From contig NZ_PYWA01000005.1 in assembly GCF_003056335.1 (NCBI RefSeq), positions 62,001-126,000 of the forward strand: a stretch of DNA of 64,000 nucleotides, written 5' to 3'. Numbering within the stretch: position 1 is the first letter of the stretch; each line of letters opens with the position of its first letter. The DNA is from Paracoccus indicus (GTDB lineage Bacteria; Pseudomonadota; Alphaproteobacteria; Rhodobacterales; Rhodobacteraceae). The notes below the pieces were generated by a model, which was given only the letters and a program-made list of their open reading frames with translations, did no database searches and was not told where the DNA came from. Shown piece by piece: positions 55,727 through 63,928 of this stretch. The position numbers and the translations under genes were made by a program.

Positions 55727-56758
55727 TCAGTTGAAGACGATCTGCGCCTTGATCGCCTGGCTGCGGTCGCCCGCGATCTGGAAGGCCGCGACGGCGTCGT
55801 TCAGCGCGAAGCTGTGCGTGATGAAGGGGCTGACGTCGATTAGGCCCTTGCGCATCAGGCTGACACCGGTGGCAAATTCCTCGTGGAAGCGGAACGAGCC
55901 TTTCAGGGACAGTTCCTTGGCGGTCATCGCCTGCACCGGCAGGGTCATGTCGCCGCCCAAGCCCAACTGTATGATCGTGCCGCCCGGACGCATCGCGGGG
56001 ATCGCACCCGCCAGCGCCGGTGCCGCGCCCGAACATTCATAAAGCAGATCGAAGCTGCCCTTGTCGGCGCCATAGGCATCAAGCGCGGCGCGGTCGGTGC
56101 CGGTGTTCAGCACCACATCTGCCCCCGCCTTGCGCGCCATCTGCAGGGCGAAATCGCCCAGATCGGTGGCGACGATCAGATCAGCCCCTGCCCGGCGCGC
56201 GGCCAGGATGCACAGGATGCCGATGGGACCGCAGCCGGTGACCAACACCGATTTGCCCAGCATCGGACCCGCGCGGCGGGTGGCGTGCAGGCAGACGGCC
56301 AGCGGCTCGGCCATGGCGGCCTGCGCAGGGGTCAGCCCGTCGGCGGGCACGCATTGCGCGGCATCCGCCACCAGCAGTTCCCGGAATGCGCCCTGGATAT
56401 GCGGAAAGGGCATGGCCGAGCCATAGAACCTCATGTTCAGACAATGGTTGAACATCGCCTGATCGCAGAACTTGCAGCTGCCGCAGGGCCGCGAGGGCGA
56501 GACGGCGACCAGCTGACCCTTGGACAGGCCGGTGACGCCCTCGCCCAAGGCCTCGACGTGGCCCGCGACTTCGTGGCCCAGAACCATCGGCTCTTTCAGG
56601 CGCACGGTGCCGAAGCCGCCGTGGTTGAAGTAATGCAGGTCCGACCCGCAGATCCCGCCCGCGGCCATGCGGATCAGGACCTGACCGGGACCGGGATTTT
56701 CGACCGGCTGTTCATCGATGCGCAGATCGCGCGCGTCGTGGATGACGATGGCTTTCAT
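55727..56758 (-). CDS. Zinc-dependent alcohol dehydrogenase, L-idonate 5-dehydrogenase-like
   Basis: A 343-residue medium-chain dehydrogenase. Catalytic-zinc residues in GICGSDLHYF and MVLGHEVAGHVE; structural-zinc cysteines in CGSCKFCDQAMFNHC (~92-106); NAD site VTGCGPIGILC near 172. The N-terminal half and HYFNHGGFGTVRLKEP are typical of L-idonate 5-dehydrogenase (IdnD), which oxidises L-idonate to 5-ketogluconate. The divergent SDR resembles IdnO, supporting the role. Cotranscribed with the 2-hydroxyacid dehydrogenase upstream (7-bp gap). Confidence 0.85.
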   Translation of the reverse strand: MKAIVIHDARDLRIDEQPVENPGPGQVLIRMAAGGICGSDLHYFNHGGFGTVRLKEPMVLGHEVAGHVEALGEGVTGLSKGQLVAVSPSRPCGSCKFCDQAMFNHCLNMRFYGSAMPFPHIQGAFRELLVADAAQCVPADGLTPAQAAMAEPLAVCLHATRRAGPMLGKSVLVTGCGPIGILCILAARRAGADLIVATDLGDFALQMARKAGADVVLNTGTDRAALDAYGADKGSFDLLYECSGAAPALAGAIPAMRPGGTIIQLGLGGDMTLPVQAMTAKELSLKGSFRFHEEFATGVSLMRKGLIDVSPFITHSFALNDAVAAFQIAGDRSQAIKAQIVFN

Positions 56759-56765
56759 GATGCCC

Positions 56766-57713
56766 TCACAAAACCGGCGTGGGCAGGTCGTTGCCCGCGA
56801 AATAGGCCGTCAGATTGTCGCGCACCAGCTGGCCCATCGCCTTGCGCGTCTCGACCGTTCCCGAGGCGTGATGCGGTTGCAGCAGCACGTTCGGCAGCTC
56901 AAGGAAGCGCGGGTCCAATGCGGGTTCGCCTTCAAACACGTCCAGCGCTGCGGAACCAAGACGACCGTCGCCTAGGGCTGCGATCAGCTCCTCTTCGTCG
57001 ATGTTGGAGGCGCGCGAGATGTTGATGATCATGCCTTCGGGGCCAACGCCCTCGATCACGTCCTTGCCGACGATGTGACGGGTGGCGGCGGATGCCGCCA
57101 GCGTCACGAACAGGAAATCGGCGTGTTTCGCCAGTTCGACCGGATCGGCGATAAAGGTCCAGTCCTTGGCGTAATCCTTGGCCGAGACGTCGCTATAGGC
57201 GATGTCCATGCCGAAGCCCGCCAGGCGGGTCGCGACCTCGAAGCCGATGCGGCCAAGACCCAGAACGCCCGCCTTTCGACCAAAGACGCGACGCTTCAGC
57301 GGATAGAGGCCCTTGCTGGCCCAATTGCCGCTGCGCACCCATTCCTCGGCGCCGACCATGCCGCGCGACAGGGTCAGCATCATCGCCACGCCCAGATCGG
57401 CCACATCGCCGGTCAGCACGTCGGGCGTGTTGGTCACGCGGATACCCTTTTCGCGGCATGCCGCCAGATCGACCGCGTCATAGCCGACCCCATAGACCGA
57501 GATGACCTTCAGCTGCGGGCAGGCCTCGATCATGGCGCGGTTCGCACCCAACTCGCCGCGCGTGGCGATGCCCTGAACGTCGGGGCCGACCTTGGCAAGG
57601 AAGGCCGCCTTGTCGTTCGCCTTGAAGTAACGATGGACGGTGAAGGCCGCGTCCAGCGGGACCTGATCCCATTCCGGATAGGGGCCGACCTGCAGGATGA
57701 CGGGCTTGGACAT
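56766..57713 (-). CDS. D-2-hydroxyacid dehydrogenase
   Basis: A 315-residue NAD(P)-dependent 2-hydroxyacid dehydrogenase (GhrB/2-ketogluconate reductase-like). Visible: substrate-site VYGVGYDAVDLAACRE, NAD-binding GVLGLGRIGFEVATRL, catalytic Arg in NISRASNIDEEELI, Glu in DVFEGEPALD and His in QPHHASGTVETR. The start at 57713 follows GAGGA; the frame to 57752 crosses the operator. First gene after the divergent LacI-type operator, followed by the idonate-type dehydrogenase. Probably reduces a keto acid such as 2-ketogluconate or hydroxypyruvate. Confidence 0.87.
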   Translation of the reverse strand: MSKPVILQVGPYPEWDQVPLDAAFTVHRYFKANDKAAFLAKVGPDVQGIATRGELGANRAMIEACPQLKVISVYGVGYDAVDLAACREKGIRVTNTPDVLTGDVADLGVAMMLTLSRGMVGAEEWVRSGNWASKGLYPLKRRVFGRKAGVLGLGRIGFEVATRLAGFGMDIAYSDVSAKDYAKDWTFIADPVELAKHADFLFVTLAASAATRHIVGKDVIEGVGPEGMIINISRASNIDEEELIAALGDGRLGSAALDVFEGEPALDPRFLELPNVLLQPHHASGTVETRKAMGQLVRDNLTAYFAGNDLPTPVL

Positions 57714-57738
57714 GTGGCATTCCTCACTTGACTTGCTT

Positions 57739-57750
57739 GTTATCGATAAC
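57739..57750. promoter_or_regulatory. LacI-type operator 2 in divergent promoter
   Basis: GTTATCGATAAC, a perfect palindrome (14 bp with flanking T/A, 57738-57751), midway between the divergent 2-hydroxyacid dehydrogenase and SDR genes. It resembles GntR/IdnR sites (GTTACCGGTAAC from memory). Confidence 0.8.
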
Positions 57751-57799
57751 ATATTCAGGACCCAACCCGATGTCGAGCATAATTCCGAAAGGCCATCAC

Positions 57800-58567
57800 A
57801 TGAGCATCCAACTGTTTGATCTGACCGGAAAACGGGCGCTGATCACTGGATCGTCGCAAGGGATCGGGATCGCGTTGGCCAAGGGTCTGGCCGATGCCGG
57901 GGCCGAGATCGTGCTGAACGGCCGCGATGCGGGCAAGCTGGCCAAGGCCGCCGCAGTCCTGCGCGACGCAGGTGCCACGGTGCATGAACTGGCCTTCGAC
58001 GTCACCGATCACGCCGCCGTCCGCGCCGCCGTCGATGCTTTCGAGGCGGAAACCGGCCCCATCGACATCCTGATCAACAACGCCGGCATGCAGCACCGCA
58101 GCCCGCTGGAAGATTTTCCTGCGGATGCCTTCGAGCGTCTGCTGCAGACCAACATCGCCTCGGTCTTTCACGTCGGTCAGGCATGCGCGCGGCACATGAT
58201 CGCGCGGAAGGCGGGCAAGATCGTCAACATCTGCTCGGTCCAAACGGCCTTGGCGCGTCCGGGCATCGCGCCCTATACCGCCACCAAGGGCGCGGTCGCG
58301 AACCTGACCAAGGGCATGGCCACCGATTGGGCGCGCTACGGCCTGCAGTGCAATGGCTTGGCCCCCGGCTATTTCGAAACGCCGCTGAACCAGGCACTGG
58401 TCGATGATCCGGAATTCACCGCATGGCTGGCCAAGCGCACCCCCGCAGGCCGTTGGGGCAAGGTCGAGGAACTGGTCGGCACCGCCATCTTCCTGTCCTC
58501 GGCAGCATCGTCCTTCGTGAACGGCACCACCGTCTTCGTCGATGGCGGCATCAGCGCCTCGCTGTAA
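57800..58567 (+). CDS. SDR oxidoreductase, gluconate 5-dehydrogenase-like (IdnO type)
   Basis: A 255-residue short-chain dehydrogenase. Cofactor motif TGSSQGIG at ~16-23, NNAG near 93-96, catalytic Ser in NICSVQT and YTATK. The start MSIQLFDLTGKRALITG is typical of gluconate 5-dehydrogenases (IdnO), which interconvert gluconate and 5-ketogluconate. ATG 57800 follows AAAGG. The upstream frame to 57728 crosses the LacI operator and is rejected. Clustered with an IdnD-like enzyme, so an idonate/5-ketogluconate route is plausible. Confidence 0.85.
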   Translation: MSIQLFDLTGKRALITGSSQGIGIALAKGLADAGAEIVLNGRDAGKLAKAAAVLRDAGATVHELAFDVTDHAAVRAAVDAFEAETGPIDILINNAGMQHRSPLEDFPADAFERLLQTNIASVFHVGQACARHMIARKAGKIVNICSVQTALARPGIAPYTATKGAVANLTKGMATDWARYGLQCNGLAPGYFETPLNQALVDDPEFTAWLAKRTPAGRWGKVEELVGTAIFLSSAASSFVNGTTVFVDGGISASL

Positions 58568-58596
58568 CACCCCAAAACCTAGGGAGGAGGAACCAC

Positions 58597-59484
58597 ATGA
58601 CCCTGAAGATCGCCCTGATCGGCGCCGGTGCCATGGGGGGTGCCATCGGCGCCCGCCTGATCGAAACCGGCCAGCATCTGATCGTCTTCGACCTGAACAA
58701 GGATGCCGTGAAGGCCCTGACCGACAAGGGTGGGCAGGCAGCCACCAGTGCGGCCGAAGCGGCGGCGGCGTCCGACTATGTCATCACCAGCCTCAATTCA
58801 CCCCAAATTGTCCGAGCTGCGATATTCGGCACCGATGGCGTGGCACAGAGCGCGAAACCCGGCATGCTGATCATCGACATGTCCTCGATCGATCCGGCGG
58901 CGACGCGGGAACTGGCGCAGATGGCCGGGGAACGGGGTCTGCGGTGGGTGGACAGCCCGCTGTCGGGCGGCGCGCCCAAGGCCGCAACGGGCAATCTGAC
59001 CCTGATGTGCGGCGGACCGGATACCGATGTGACCGAGGCAAAGACCGTCCTGTCGCATGTCGCCAGCAACATCACCCGCATGGGCGATCACGGCGCGGGT
59101 CAGACCACCAAGCTGATCAACCAGGTGCTGTGCGGATTGAACTTCATGGCCGTGGCCGAGGCGACCCAGCTGGCTCTGGATGCAGGTGTCGATGCGGAAA
59201 TGATCCCCGTCGCGCTGAAGGGCGGGCGTGCCGACAGCGCCATCCTGCAGGAATACATGCCGCGCTTTGCCACCAAGGATTACCGCCGCACCGGTCGCAT
59301 CGACAATATGGTCAAGGACCTGAACGGGGCGCAAGATCTTGCGCGGCAGACCAATACCTCGATGCCGATGACGGCGCTTTGCACGGAAATCCACCGGATG
59401 CTGACGGCAGCCGGTCTGGGCGGCGAGGATCAGGCGGCCCTGATGGAATACTTCCGCGGCCCCGACAAGGAACAGTTCGAATGA
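58597..59484 (+). CDS. 3-hydroxyisobutyrate dehydrogenase-family reductase
   Basis: A 295-residue beta-hydroxyacid dehydrogenase: Rossmann IGAGAMGGAIGARLIETG, substrate loop SPLSGGAPKAATG, catalytic Lys/Asn in GAGQTTKLINQ. A strong AGGGAGGAGG site precedes the ATG, and the stop overlaps the ATG of the interrupted ABM-like frame (ATGA). It is paralogous to the fused enzyme at 54479, and both sit near LacI-type operators. Likely substrates are hydroxy/semialdehyde acids such as tartronate semialdehyde or a keto-sugar acid; undecided. Confidence 0.88.
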   Translation: MTLKIALIGAGAMGGAIGARLIETGQHLIVFDLNKDAVKALTDKGGQAATSAAEAAAASDYVITSLNSPQIVRAAIFGTDGVAQSAKPGMLIIDMSSIDPAATRELAQMAGERGLRWVDSPLSGGAPKAATGNLTLMCGGPDTDVTEAKTVLSHVASNITRMGDHGAGQTTKLINQVLCGLNFMAVAEATQLALDAGVDAEMIPVALKGGRADSAILQEYMPRFATKDYRRTGRIDNMVKDLNGAQDLARQTNTSMPMTALCTEIHRMLTAAGLGGEDQAALMEYFRGPDKEQFE

Positions 59485-59825
59485 TCACCCGCTTCGCGCT
59501 ATTCGAGGGTCAGGTCAGACCCGGCCAAACCGAGGCCTTCCGCCGTGCCGTCACCGAAAGGCTGGTTCCCGTCTGGACCACCTTCCCCGGCCATTCCGAG
59601 GTCCGCGTCATGTTCGGCGAGGAACGTGACGAAGGCGCGCCGGAATTCCCGCTGATTCTTGCGATCAGTTATCCCGACCGCGCGGCCATGGGGCTGGCGA
59701 TGAACAGCGGTGCCCGCCTCCGGTCCCGCGACATCACCGGCTAGATCGTCGTGGAATACTTCGACGGGCGCATCCACCATCATGTGACCGAGGCGGCAAA
59801 TTATCCCGCCACGGCATCGGCTTGA
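59481..59825 (+). pseudogene. ABM-like small protein interrupted by in-frame TAG
   Basis: A 114-codon frame starting at ATG 59481 (overlapping the dehydrogenase stop) with a TAG at 59742-59744 (codon 88) and a TGA at 59823. Its first 87 codons (FALFEGQVRPGQTEAFRRAV) and the 26 after the TAG (IVVEYFDGRIHHHVTEA) both align with the C-terminal domain of the 54479 protein (IFQGRILPGQEEAFYRAVD; FHHHVIYE). The homologous C-terminal strand is therefore cut off by one codon. It is either a recent nonsense mutation, a sequencing error, or a truncated but still functional 87-residue protein. Translation before the TAG has no other defects. Confidence 0.75.
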
Positions 59826-59828
59826 CCC

Positions 59829-59840
59829 GTTAACGTTACC
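59829..59840. promoter_or_regulatory. LacI-type operator-like site 3, upstream of lacI gene
   Basis: GTTAACGTTACC, 51 nt before the LacI start. It resembles sites 1, 2 and 4 (shared GTTA-wCGw-TA core), suggesting autoregulation. Confidence 0.6.
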
Positions 59841-59890
59841 AGAAGATAATTGCCCTGCCCGCCTCGACGGGTTGCCGCCCCGAGGTGCCG

Positions 59891-60904
59891 ATGACCCAAC
59901 GCCCCATCACCATGAAGGACGTCGCCCGCGCCGCGGGGGTCTCGGTCATGACGGTCAGCCGCGCCTTCAAGACCGACAGCTCGGTCAGCCCCGACACGCG
60001 CGATCACATCCGCAAGGTGGCCGAGGATCTGGGCTATGTGCTGGACAGCACCGCCGCGAACCTGCGATCGCAGCGCAGCGACTTCGTGGCGGTCACCATC
60101 CCCTCGCTGAACAACGCCAACTTCGCCGATACCGTCAGCGCCATGTCGGACGTGCTGGGCAAGGCCGGGATGCAGATCCTGCTGGGCCACACGAATTACG
60201 ACATCCACGAGGAGGAACGCCTGATCGCGCAGTTCCTGCAGCGCCGGCCTGCCGCGATGGTCGTGACGGGCGGTCGTCATACCGACCGGACCCGCAAGCT
60301 GCTGTCCAACGCCGGCATCCCCGTGGTCGAGACATGGGACCTGCCCCCCGACCCCATCGGCCATGTCGTAGGCTTTTCCAACGCGCGGGCGATGGATCCG
60401 CTGGTGGCGCATCTTCAGGCGACGGGGCGGCAGCGCATCGCCTTCATCGGTGGCGATGCCGATGGCGATACGCGCGGCACCGACAGGCGCATGGGCTTCA
60501 TCCGCGCGATGGAGGCGCGGGGCTTGGACCCCACCCGCCTGATCCGCGCGGGTCAGGTGCCCATCTCGATGAAGGAGGGCGCCGCCGCCATGGCGCGCCT
60601 TCTGGCGGATCTGCCCGATACCGATGCGGTGATCTGCGTGTCGGACCTGTCGGCCTTCGGTGCGCTGTCGGAATGCGCGCGGCGTGGGGTCGATGTGCCG
60701 GGCGATATCGCAATCGCGGGTTTCGGCGCCTATGAGATCGCGGGCATCGCCCATCCGACCATCACCACCATGAACCCTCATCCCCGCCGCATAGGCACCC
60801 GTACCGCCGATCTGCTCTTGATGACCATGAACGGCGATGCCCAGGGCGAGACCCTGCGGTTCGAGATCGCACCCGAGTTCGTTCCCGGCGGCTCGACCGG
60901 CTGA
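59891..60904 (+). CDS. LacI family transcriptional regulator
   Basis: A 337-residue LacI/GntR-type regulator. The HTH and hinge are at ~4-55 (ITMKDVARAAGVSVMTVSRAF); the hinge LRSQRSDFVAV follows. The C-terminal periplasmic-like effector domain shows RIAFIGGDADGDTRGTDRR. ATG 59891 has GAGG 5 nt upstream. Surrounded by four similar CG-centred operators, it most likely controls the whole dehydrogenase/TRAP locus in response to a sugar acid. Confidence 0.93.
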   Translation: MTQRPITMKDVARAAGVSVMTVSRAFKTDSSVSPDTRDHIRKVAEDLGYVLDSTAANLRSQRSDFVAVTIPSLNNANFADTVSAMSDVLGKAGMQILLGHTNYDIHEEERLIAQFLQRRPAAMVVTGGRHTDRTRKLLSNAGIPVVETWDLPPDPIGHVVGFSNARAMDPLVAHLQATGRQRIAFIGGDADGDTRGTDRRMGFIRAMEARGLDPTRLIRAGQVPISMKEGAAAMARLLADLPDTDAVICVSDLSAFGALSECARRGVDVPGDIAIAGFGAYEIAGIAHPTITTMNPHPRRIGTRTADLLLMTMNGDAQGETLRFEIAPEFVPGGSTG

Positions 60905-60917
60905 CCGTCGAGACGCA

Positions 60918-60947
60918 AAAAGGCCCGGTCGCAACCGGGCCTTTCTT
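60918..60947. terminator. Terminator between lacI and TRAP operon
   Basis: Stem AAAGGCCCGGT / ACCGGGCCTTT with loop CGCA, flanked by A-runs and CTTC; convergent genes on both sides. Confidence 0.9.
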
Positions 60948-60962
60948 CAATGGATCAACGGC

Positions 60963-61940
60963 TTACTTGGCAGATGCTTCCTGAATAGCCGTCACCATCG
61001 CATCGCCGTTTTCGCTGATGAACTTGTCCCAGACCGGCTTGACGACCTCCTGGAAGGCGGCGGCGTCGACGTCGGTGTTGACCTCCATCCCGTCGGCTTC
61101 CAGATCGGCGATCATCTGCGCCTCGCTGTCGATGGACATCTGGCGCTGCATGTCGGTGGCCTCCTTGGCGACGTCCATGATGATCTGGCGCTGCTCCTTG
61201 GTCAGGCCGTTGAACTTGTCCAGGTTCATGGCGACGGCCAGCGGCGCATAGGCGTGCTGGGTCAGCGAGAGGTATTTCTGAACCTCGTAGAACTTGAAGG
61301 AGAGGGTCACGCCGATCGGGTGGTCCTGGCTGTCCACGACGCCGGTTTCCAGCGCGGTATAAAGCTCGGCCACGGGGATCTGCTGGGGCTGCGCTTCCAG
61401 CAGCTGGAACATGTCGTTCAGCGCCTTCGAGGAATTGACCCGCATCCGAAGCCCCTTGACGTCGTCCGGCGTGCGGATCGGGCCGCGGTTGTTGGTCATG
61501 TTGCGATAGCCGTTCTCGGGGAAGGCCAGACCCTTCAGGCCGTGATCCTCGAAGCTTGCCAGAACACCTTGGCCAACCTCGCCGTCCAGAACGGCATAGG
61601 CGGTTTCGCGGTCGGGGAACATGAAAGGCAGGGTGAAGGCCGCCGATTCCGGCATCAACCCCGAGAAGTTGTTCAACCCGACCATGACGATATCGATGAT
61701 GCCCGAACGCGCGCCGTCGATCATCGCGCTGTCATTGCCCAGCTGCCCCTGCGGGAATATCTGGACGGTGACATCGCCGTTGGTGCGCTCGGCCACCTGC
61801 TCGGCGAAGAAGGTCGACAGGTTCTGCTGCAGGTCGGTTTCCGGCGCGGCATGGGCCATGCGCAGGGTCTCGGCCACGGCGGGCAGCGCGGTCACGGCCA
61901 GCGCGGACGCCATACATAGCGATTTGACCAGGGTTTTCAT
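60963..61940 (-). CDS. TRAP transporter substrate-binding protein (DctP family)
   Basis: A 325-residue periplasmic protein: signal peptide ~1-23 (ends AVA), then the DctP core (TLRMAHAAPETDLQQN; FPQGQLGNDSAMIDGARSGIIDI; LPFMFPDRETAYAVLDGEVG; VKGLRMRVNSS carrying the carboxylate-binding Arg; GVVDSQDHPIG). GGAGG lies 6 nt before ATG 61940. The last gene of a leftward dctQ-dctM-dctP set with a LacI-type operator upstream; probably imports the sugar acid degraded by the adjacent enzymes. Confidence 0.93.
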   Translation of the reverse strand: MKTLVKSLCMASALAVTALPAVAETLRMAHAAPETDLQQNLSTFFAEQVAERTNGDVTVQIFPQGQLGNDSAMIDGARSGIIDIVMVGLNNFSGLMPESAAFTLPFMFPDRETAYAVLDGEVGQGVLASFEDHGLKGLAFPENGYRNMTNNRGPIRTPDDVKGLRMRVNSSKALNDMFQLLEAQPQQIPVAELYTALETGVVDSQDHPIGVTLSFKFYEVQKYLSLTQHAYAPLAVAMNLDKFNGLTKEQRQIIMDVAKEATDMQRQMSIDSEAQMIADLEADGMEVNTDVDAAAFQEVVKPVWDKFISENGDAMVTAIQEASAK

Positions 61941-61959
61941 GTGTTTTCCTCCCACAAGT

Positions 61960-63240
61960 TTATCCGATGAAGAATTCCATAGGCACGGTGATCAGCTGCG
62001 GGACGGCGACGAAGGCCACCAGCAGCAGCAGATAGGCGATGATGAAGGGCCAGGCCCCACGGATGGCCGTCGACATCTTCACCTGCCCCACACCGCAGAC
62101 CACGTTCAGCACGTTCCCGACCGGCGGCGTGATCAACCCGATTGAGCAGTTGATGACGAACATCAGCCCGAAATAGACCGGGTCGATGCCCGCCGCCTTG
62201 GCCACCGGCAACAGCAGCGGCACAAGGATCAGGATGGTCGGCGACAGGTCCATCACCATGCCGACACACAGCACGATCAGCATGATCACGGCCATCAACA
62301 GGCGCGGCTGGTCGATCAGCGGTTGCAGCAGCGTGACCAGTTGCTGGGGCAGCTGGGCGACGGTGATCAGCCATGCGGCGACGATGGCGCAGCCGACAAG
62401 GAACATCACCATGGCGGTGGCGCGGCCCGAATTGATCAGCACGCGCAGGAAGACCGGCCACTTCAGTTCGCGGTAGATGACGCTGGACACGAAGATGGCA
62501 TAGACGGCGGCGACGACGGCGGCCTCGGTCGGTGTGAAGACGCCGAAGCGGATGCCCCCCACGATGATGACCGGCAGCAGCAGCGCCCAGAAACCGGACC
62601 GCAGGGCGGCCCAACGCTCGGACGCGCTGGCCTTGGGCAGGGCCTCGACGTCCTCATTGCGAATGATCAGGCTCCAGACGACCATCAGGGTCGCGCCCAT
62701 CATCAGGCCGGGCGCGATTCCGCCCAGAAACAGGTTCTTGATCGAGATGTTTCCCGCGACGCCCACAAGGATCAGCGGCAGCGAGGGCGGGATGACCGGC
62801 GCGATGATGCCGCCCGATGCCAGCAGGCCGACCGAGGCGCCCTCGGGGTAATTCCCCTTGCGCATCATCGGATAGAGGATCGAGACCAGCGCCGCCGCAT
62901 CGGCCACCGCAGACCCCGACAGTCCCGCCATCAGGATCGCCGTCATGATCGCGACATAGCCCAACCCGCCCTTGCAATGCCCGATCATCGCCGTGGCAAG
63001 CCGCACGATCCGCGTGGACAGCCCGCCCGAGGACATCACCTCGCCCGCGACGATGAAGAAGGGGATCGCCAGCAGCGGAAAGCTGTCGACGCCGTTGATC
63101 AGGTTCTGTGCAAGGATGTCGGCGCTGAACAGCCCCATCTGCAACATCAGCGCCATGGCGGCCAGCAGCAGCGCGAAGGCCACGGGCAGGCCCAGCAGAA
63201 TCGATCCGATCAGGACGCCCAGGAACAGCAGCAGGATCAT
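61960..63240 (-). CDS. TRAP transporter large permease (DctM family)
   Basis: A 426-residue protein of ~12 helices: FPLLAIPFFIVAGEVMSSGGLSTRIVRLA, LSGSAVADAAALVSILYPMMRK, IAPVIPPSLPLILVGV and CSIGLITPPVGNVLNVVCGV are DctM hallmarks. Coupled to dctQ by a 4-nt ATGA overlap and followed within 20 bp by dctP. Confidence 0.95.
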   Translation of the reverse strand: MILLLFLGVLIGSILLGLPVAFALLLAAMALMLQMGLFSADILAQNLINGVDSFPLLAIPFFIVAGEVMSSGGLSTRIVRLATAMIGHCKGGLGYVAIMTAILMAGLSGSAVADAAALVSILYPMMRKGNYPEGASVGLLASGGIIAPVIPPSLPLILVGVAGNISIKNLFLGGIAPGLMMGATLMVVWSLIIRNEDVEALPKASASERWAALRSGFWALLLPVIIVGGIRFGVFTPTEAAVVAAVYAIFVSSVIYRELKWPVFLRVLINSGRATAMVMFLVGCAIVAAWLITVAQLPQQLVTLLQPLIDQPRLLMAVIMLIVLCVGMVMDLSPTILILVPLLLPVAKAAGIDPVYFGLMFVINCSIGLITPPVGNVLNVVCGVGQVKMSTAIRGAWPFIIAYLLLLVAFVAVPQLITVPMEFFIG

Positions 63241-63740
63241 GCGTGAAAATCCCCCGCCTGAGTGTCCTTGGCGTCATCGTCCAGCAGCGCATCAGGCAGG
63301 AAGACCCGCACCGCGCCGATGAAGACCATCAGGGCCGCCGAGACCGTCCCCGCCAGATAGAAAAGCGCCGAAGGCAGCCCCGTGATCTGCGAGATGTTGT
63401 TCCAATTCGCGTTCATCTGCTTGAACGAGCCCATGAACAGCATGACCATCGAGATGACGACGACCAGATAGGCCAGCCGCCGCAGCAAAGGCACCAGGCG
63501 GGGCATCAGCACCTCCGAGAATTCGGCGATGGCCAGATGTTCGTTGCGGCGCAGCAGCACCGCGGCGCCCAGCATCACCAGCCAGACGAGCCCCAAGCGC
63601 GACAGCTCGACCGCCTCGCGCAGGCCCGATGACAGGCCATAGCGCAGGACGACATTGGCAAAGACCAGCACGATCATCAGCATCAGGATGACCGCCATGA
63701 CGTAATCGACGACCCTCCACAGCAAACGCCAGAACTTCAT
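63237..63740 (-). CDS. TRAP transporter small permease (DctQ family)
   Basis: A 167-residue protein with four helices (e.g. VDYVMAVILMLMIVLVFANVVLRY) and the DctQ motif LREAVELSRLGLVWLVMLGAAVLLRRNEHLAI. The start at 63740 has GGAGGGGG upstream; the open frame to 63914 covers the operator and is rejected. First gene of the operon. Confidence 0.9.
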   Translation of the reverse strand: MKFWRLLWRVVDYVMAVILMLMIVLVFANVVLRYGLSSGLREAVELSRLGLVWLVMLGAAVLLRRNEHLAIAEFSEVLMPRLVPLLRRLAYLVVVISMVMLFMGSFKQMNANWNNISQITGLPSALFYLAGTVSAALMVFIGAVRVFLPDALLDDDAKDTQAGDFHA

Positions 63741-63803
63741 GATCGCGTCCCCCTCCAAGGCAGTGCCATGACAGCGCGGGCCGATGCCCATCATTTCAGA
63801 AAA

Positions 63804-63815
63804 GTTATCGATAAC
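63804..63815. promoter_or_regulatory. LacI-type operator 4 upstream of TRAP operon
   Basis: GTTATCGATAAC, identical to site 2, 64-75 nt before dctQ. It links the transporter to the LacI-controlled dehydrogenases. Confidence 0.8.
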
Positions 63816-63928
63816 ATCAGCGGCGCGCAAGCTTTTATTGATCGTGCCGGGGCGTTCCGCGACGGTTGCGCCCTTGATGGTGCCCGTGCGGTCGCTAAGC
63901 TGCGCGAAATGCAAACTGGGGGAACAGC

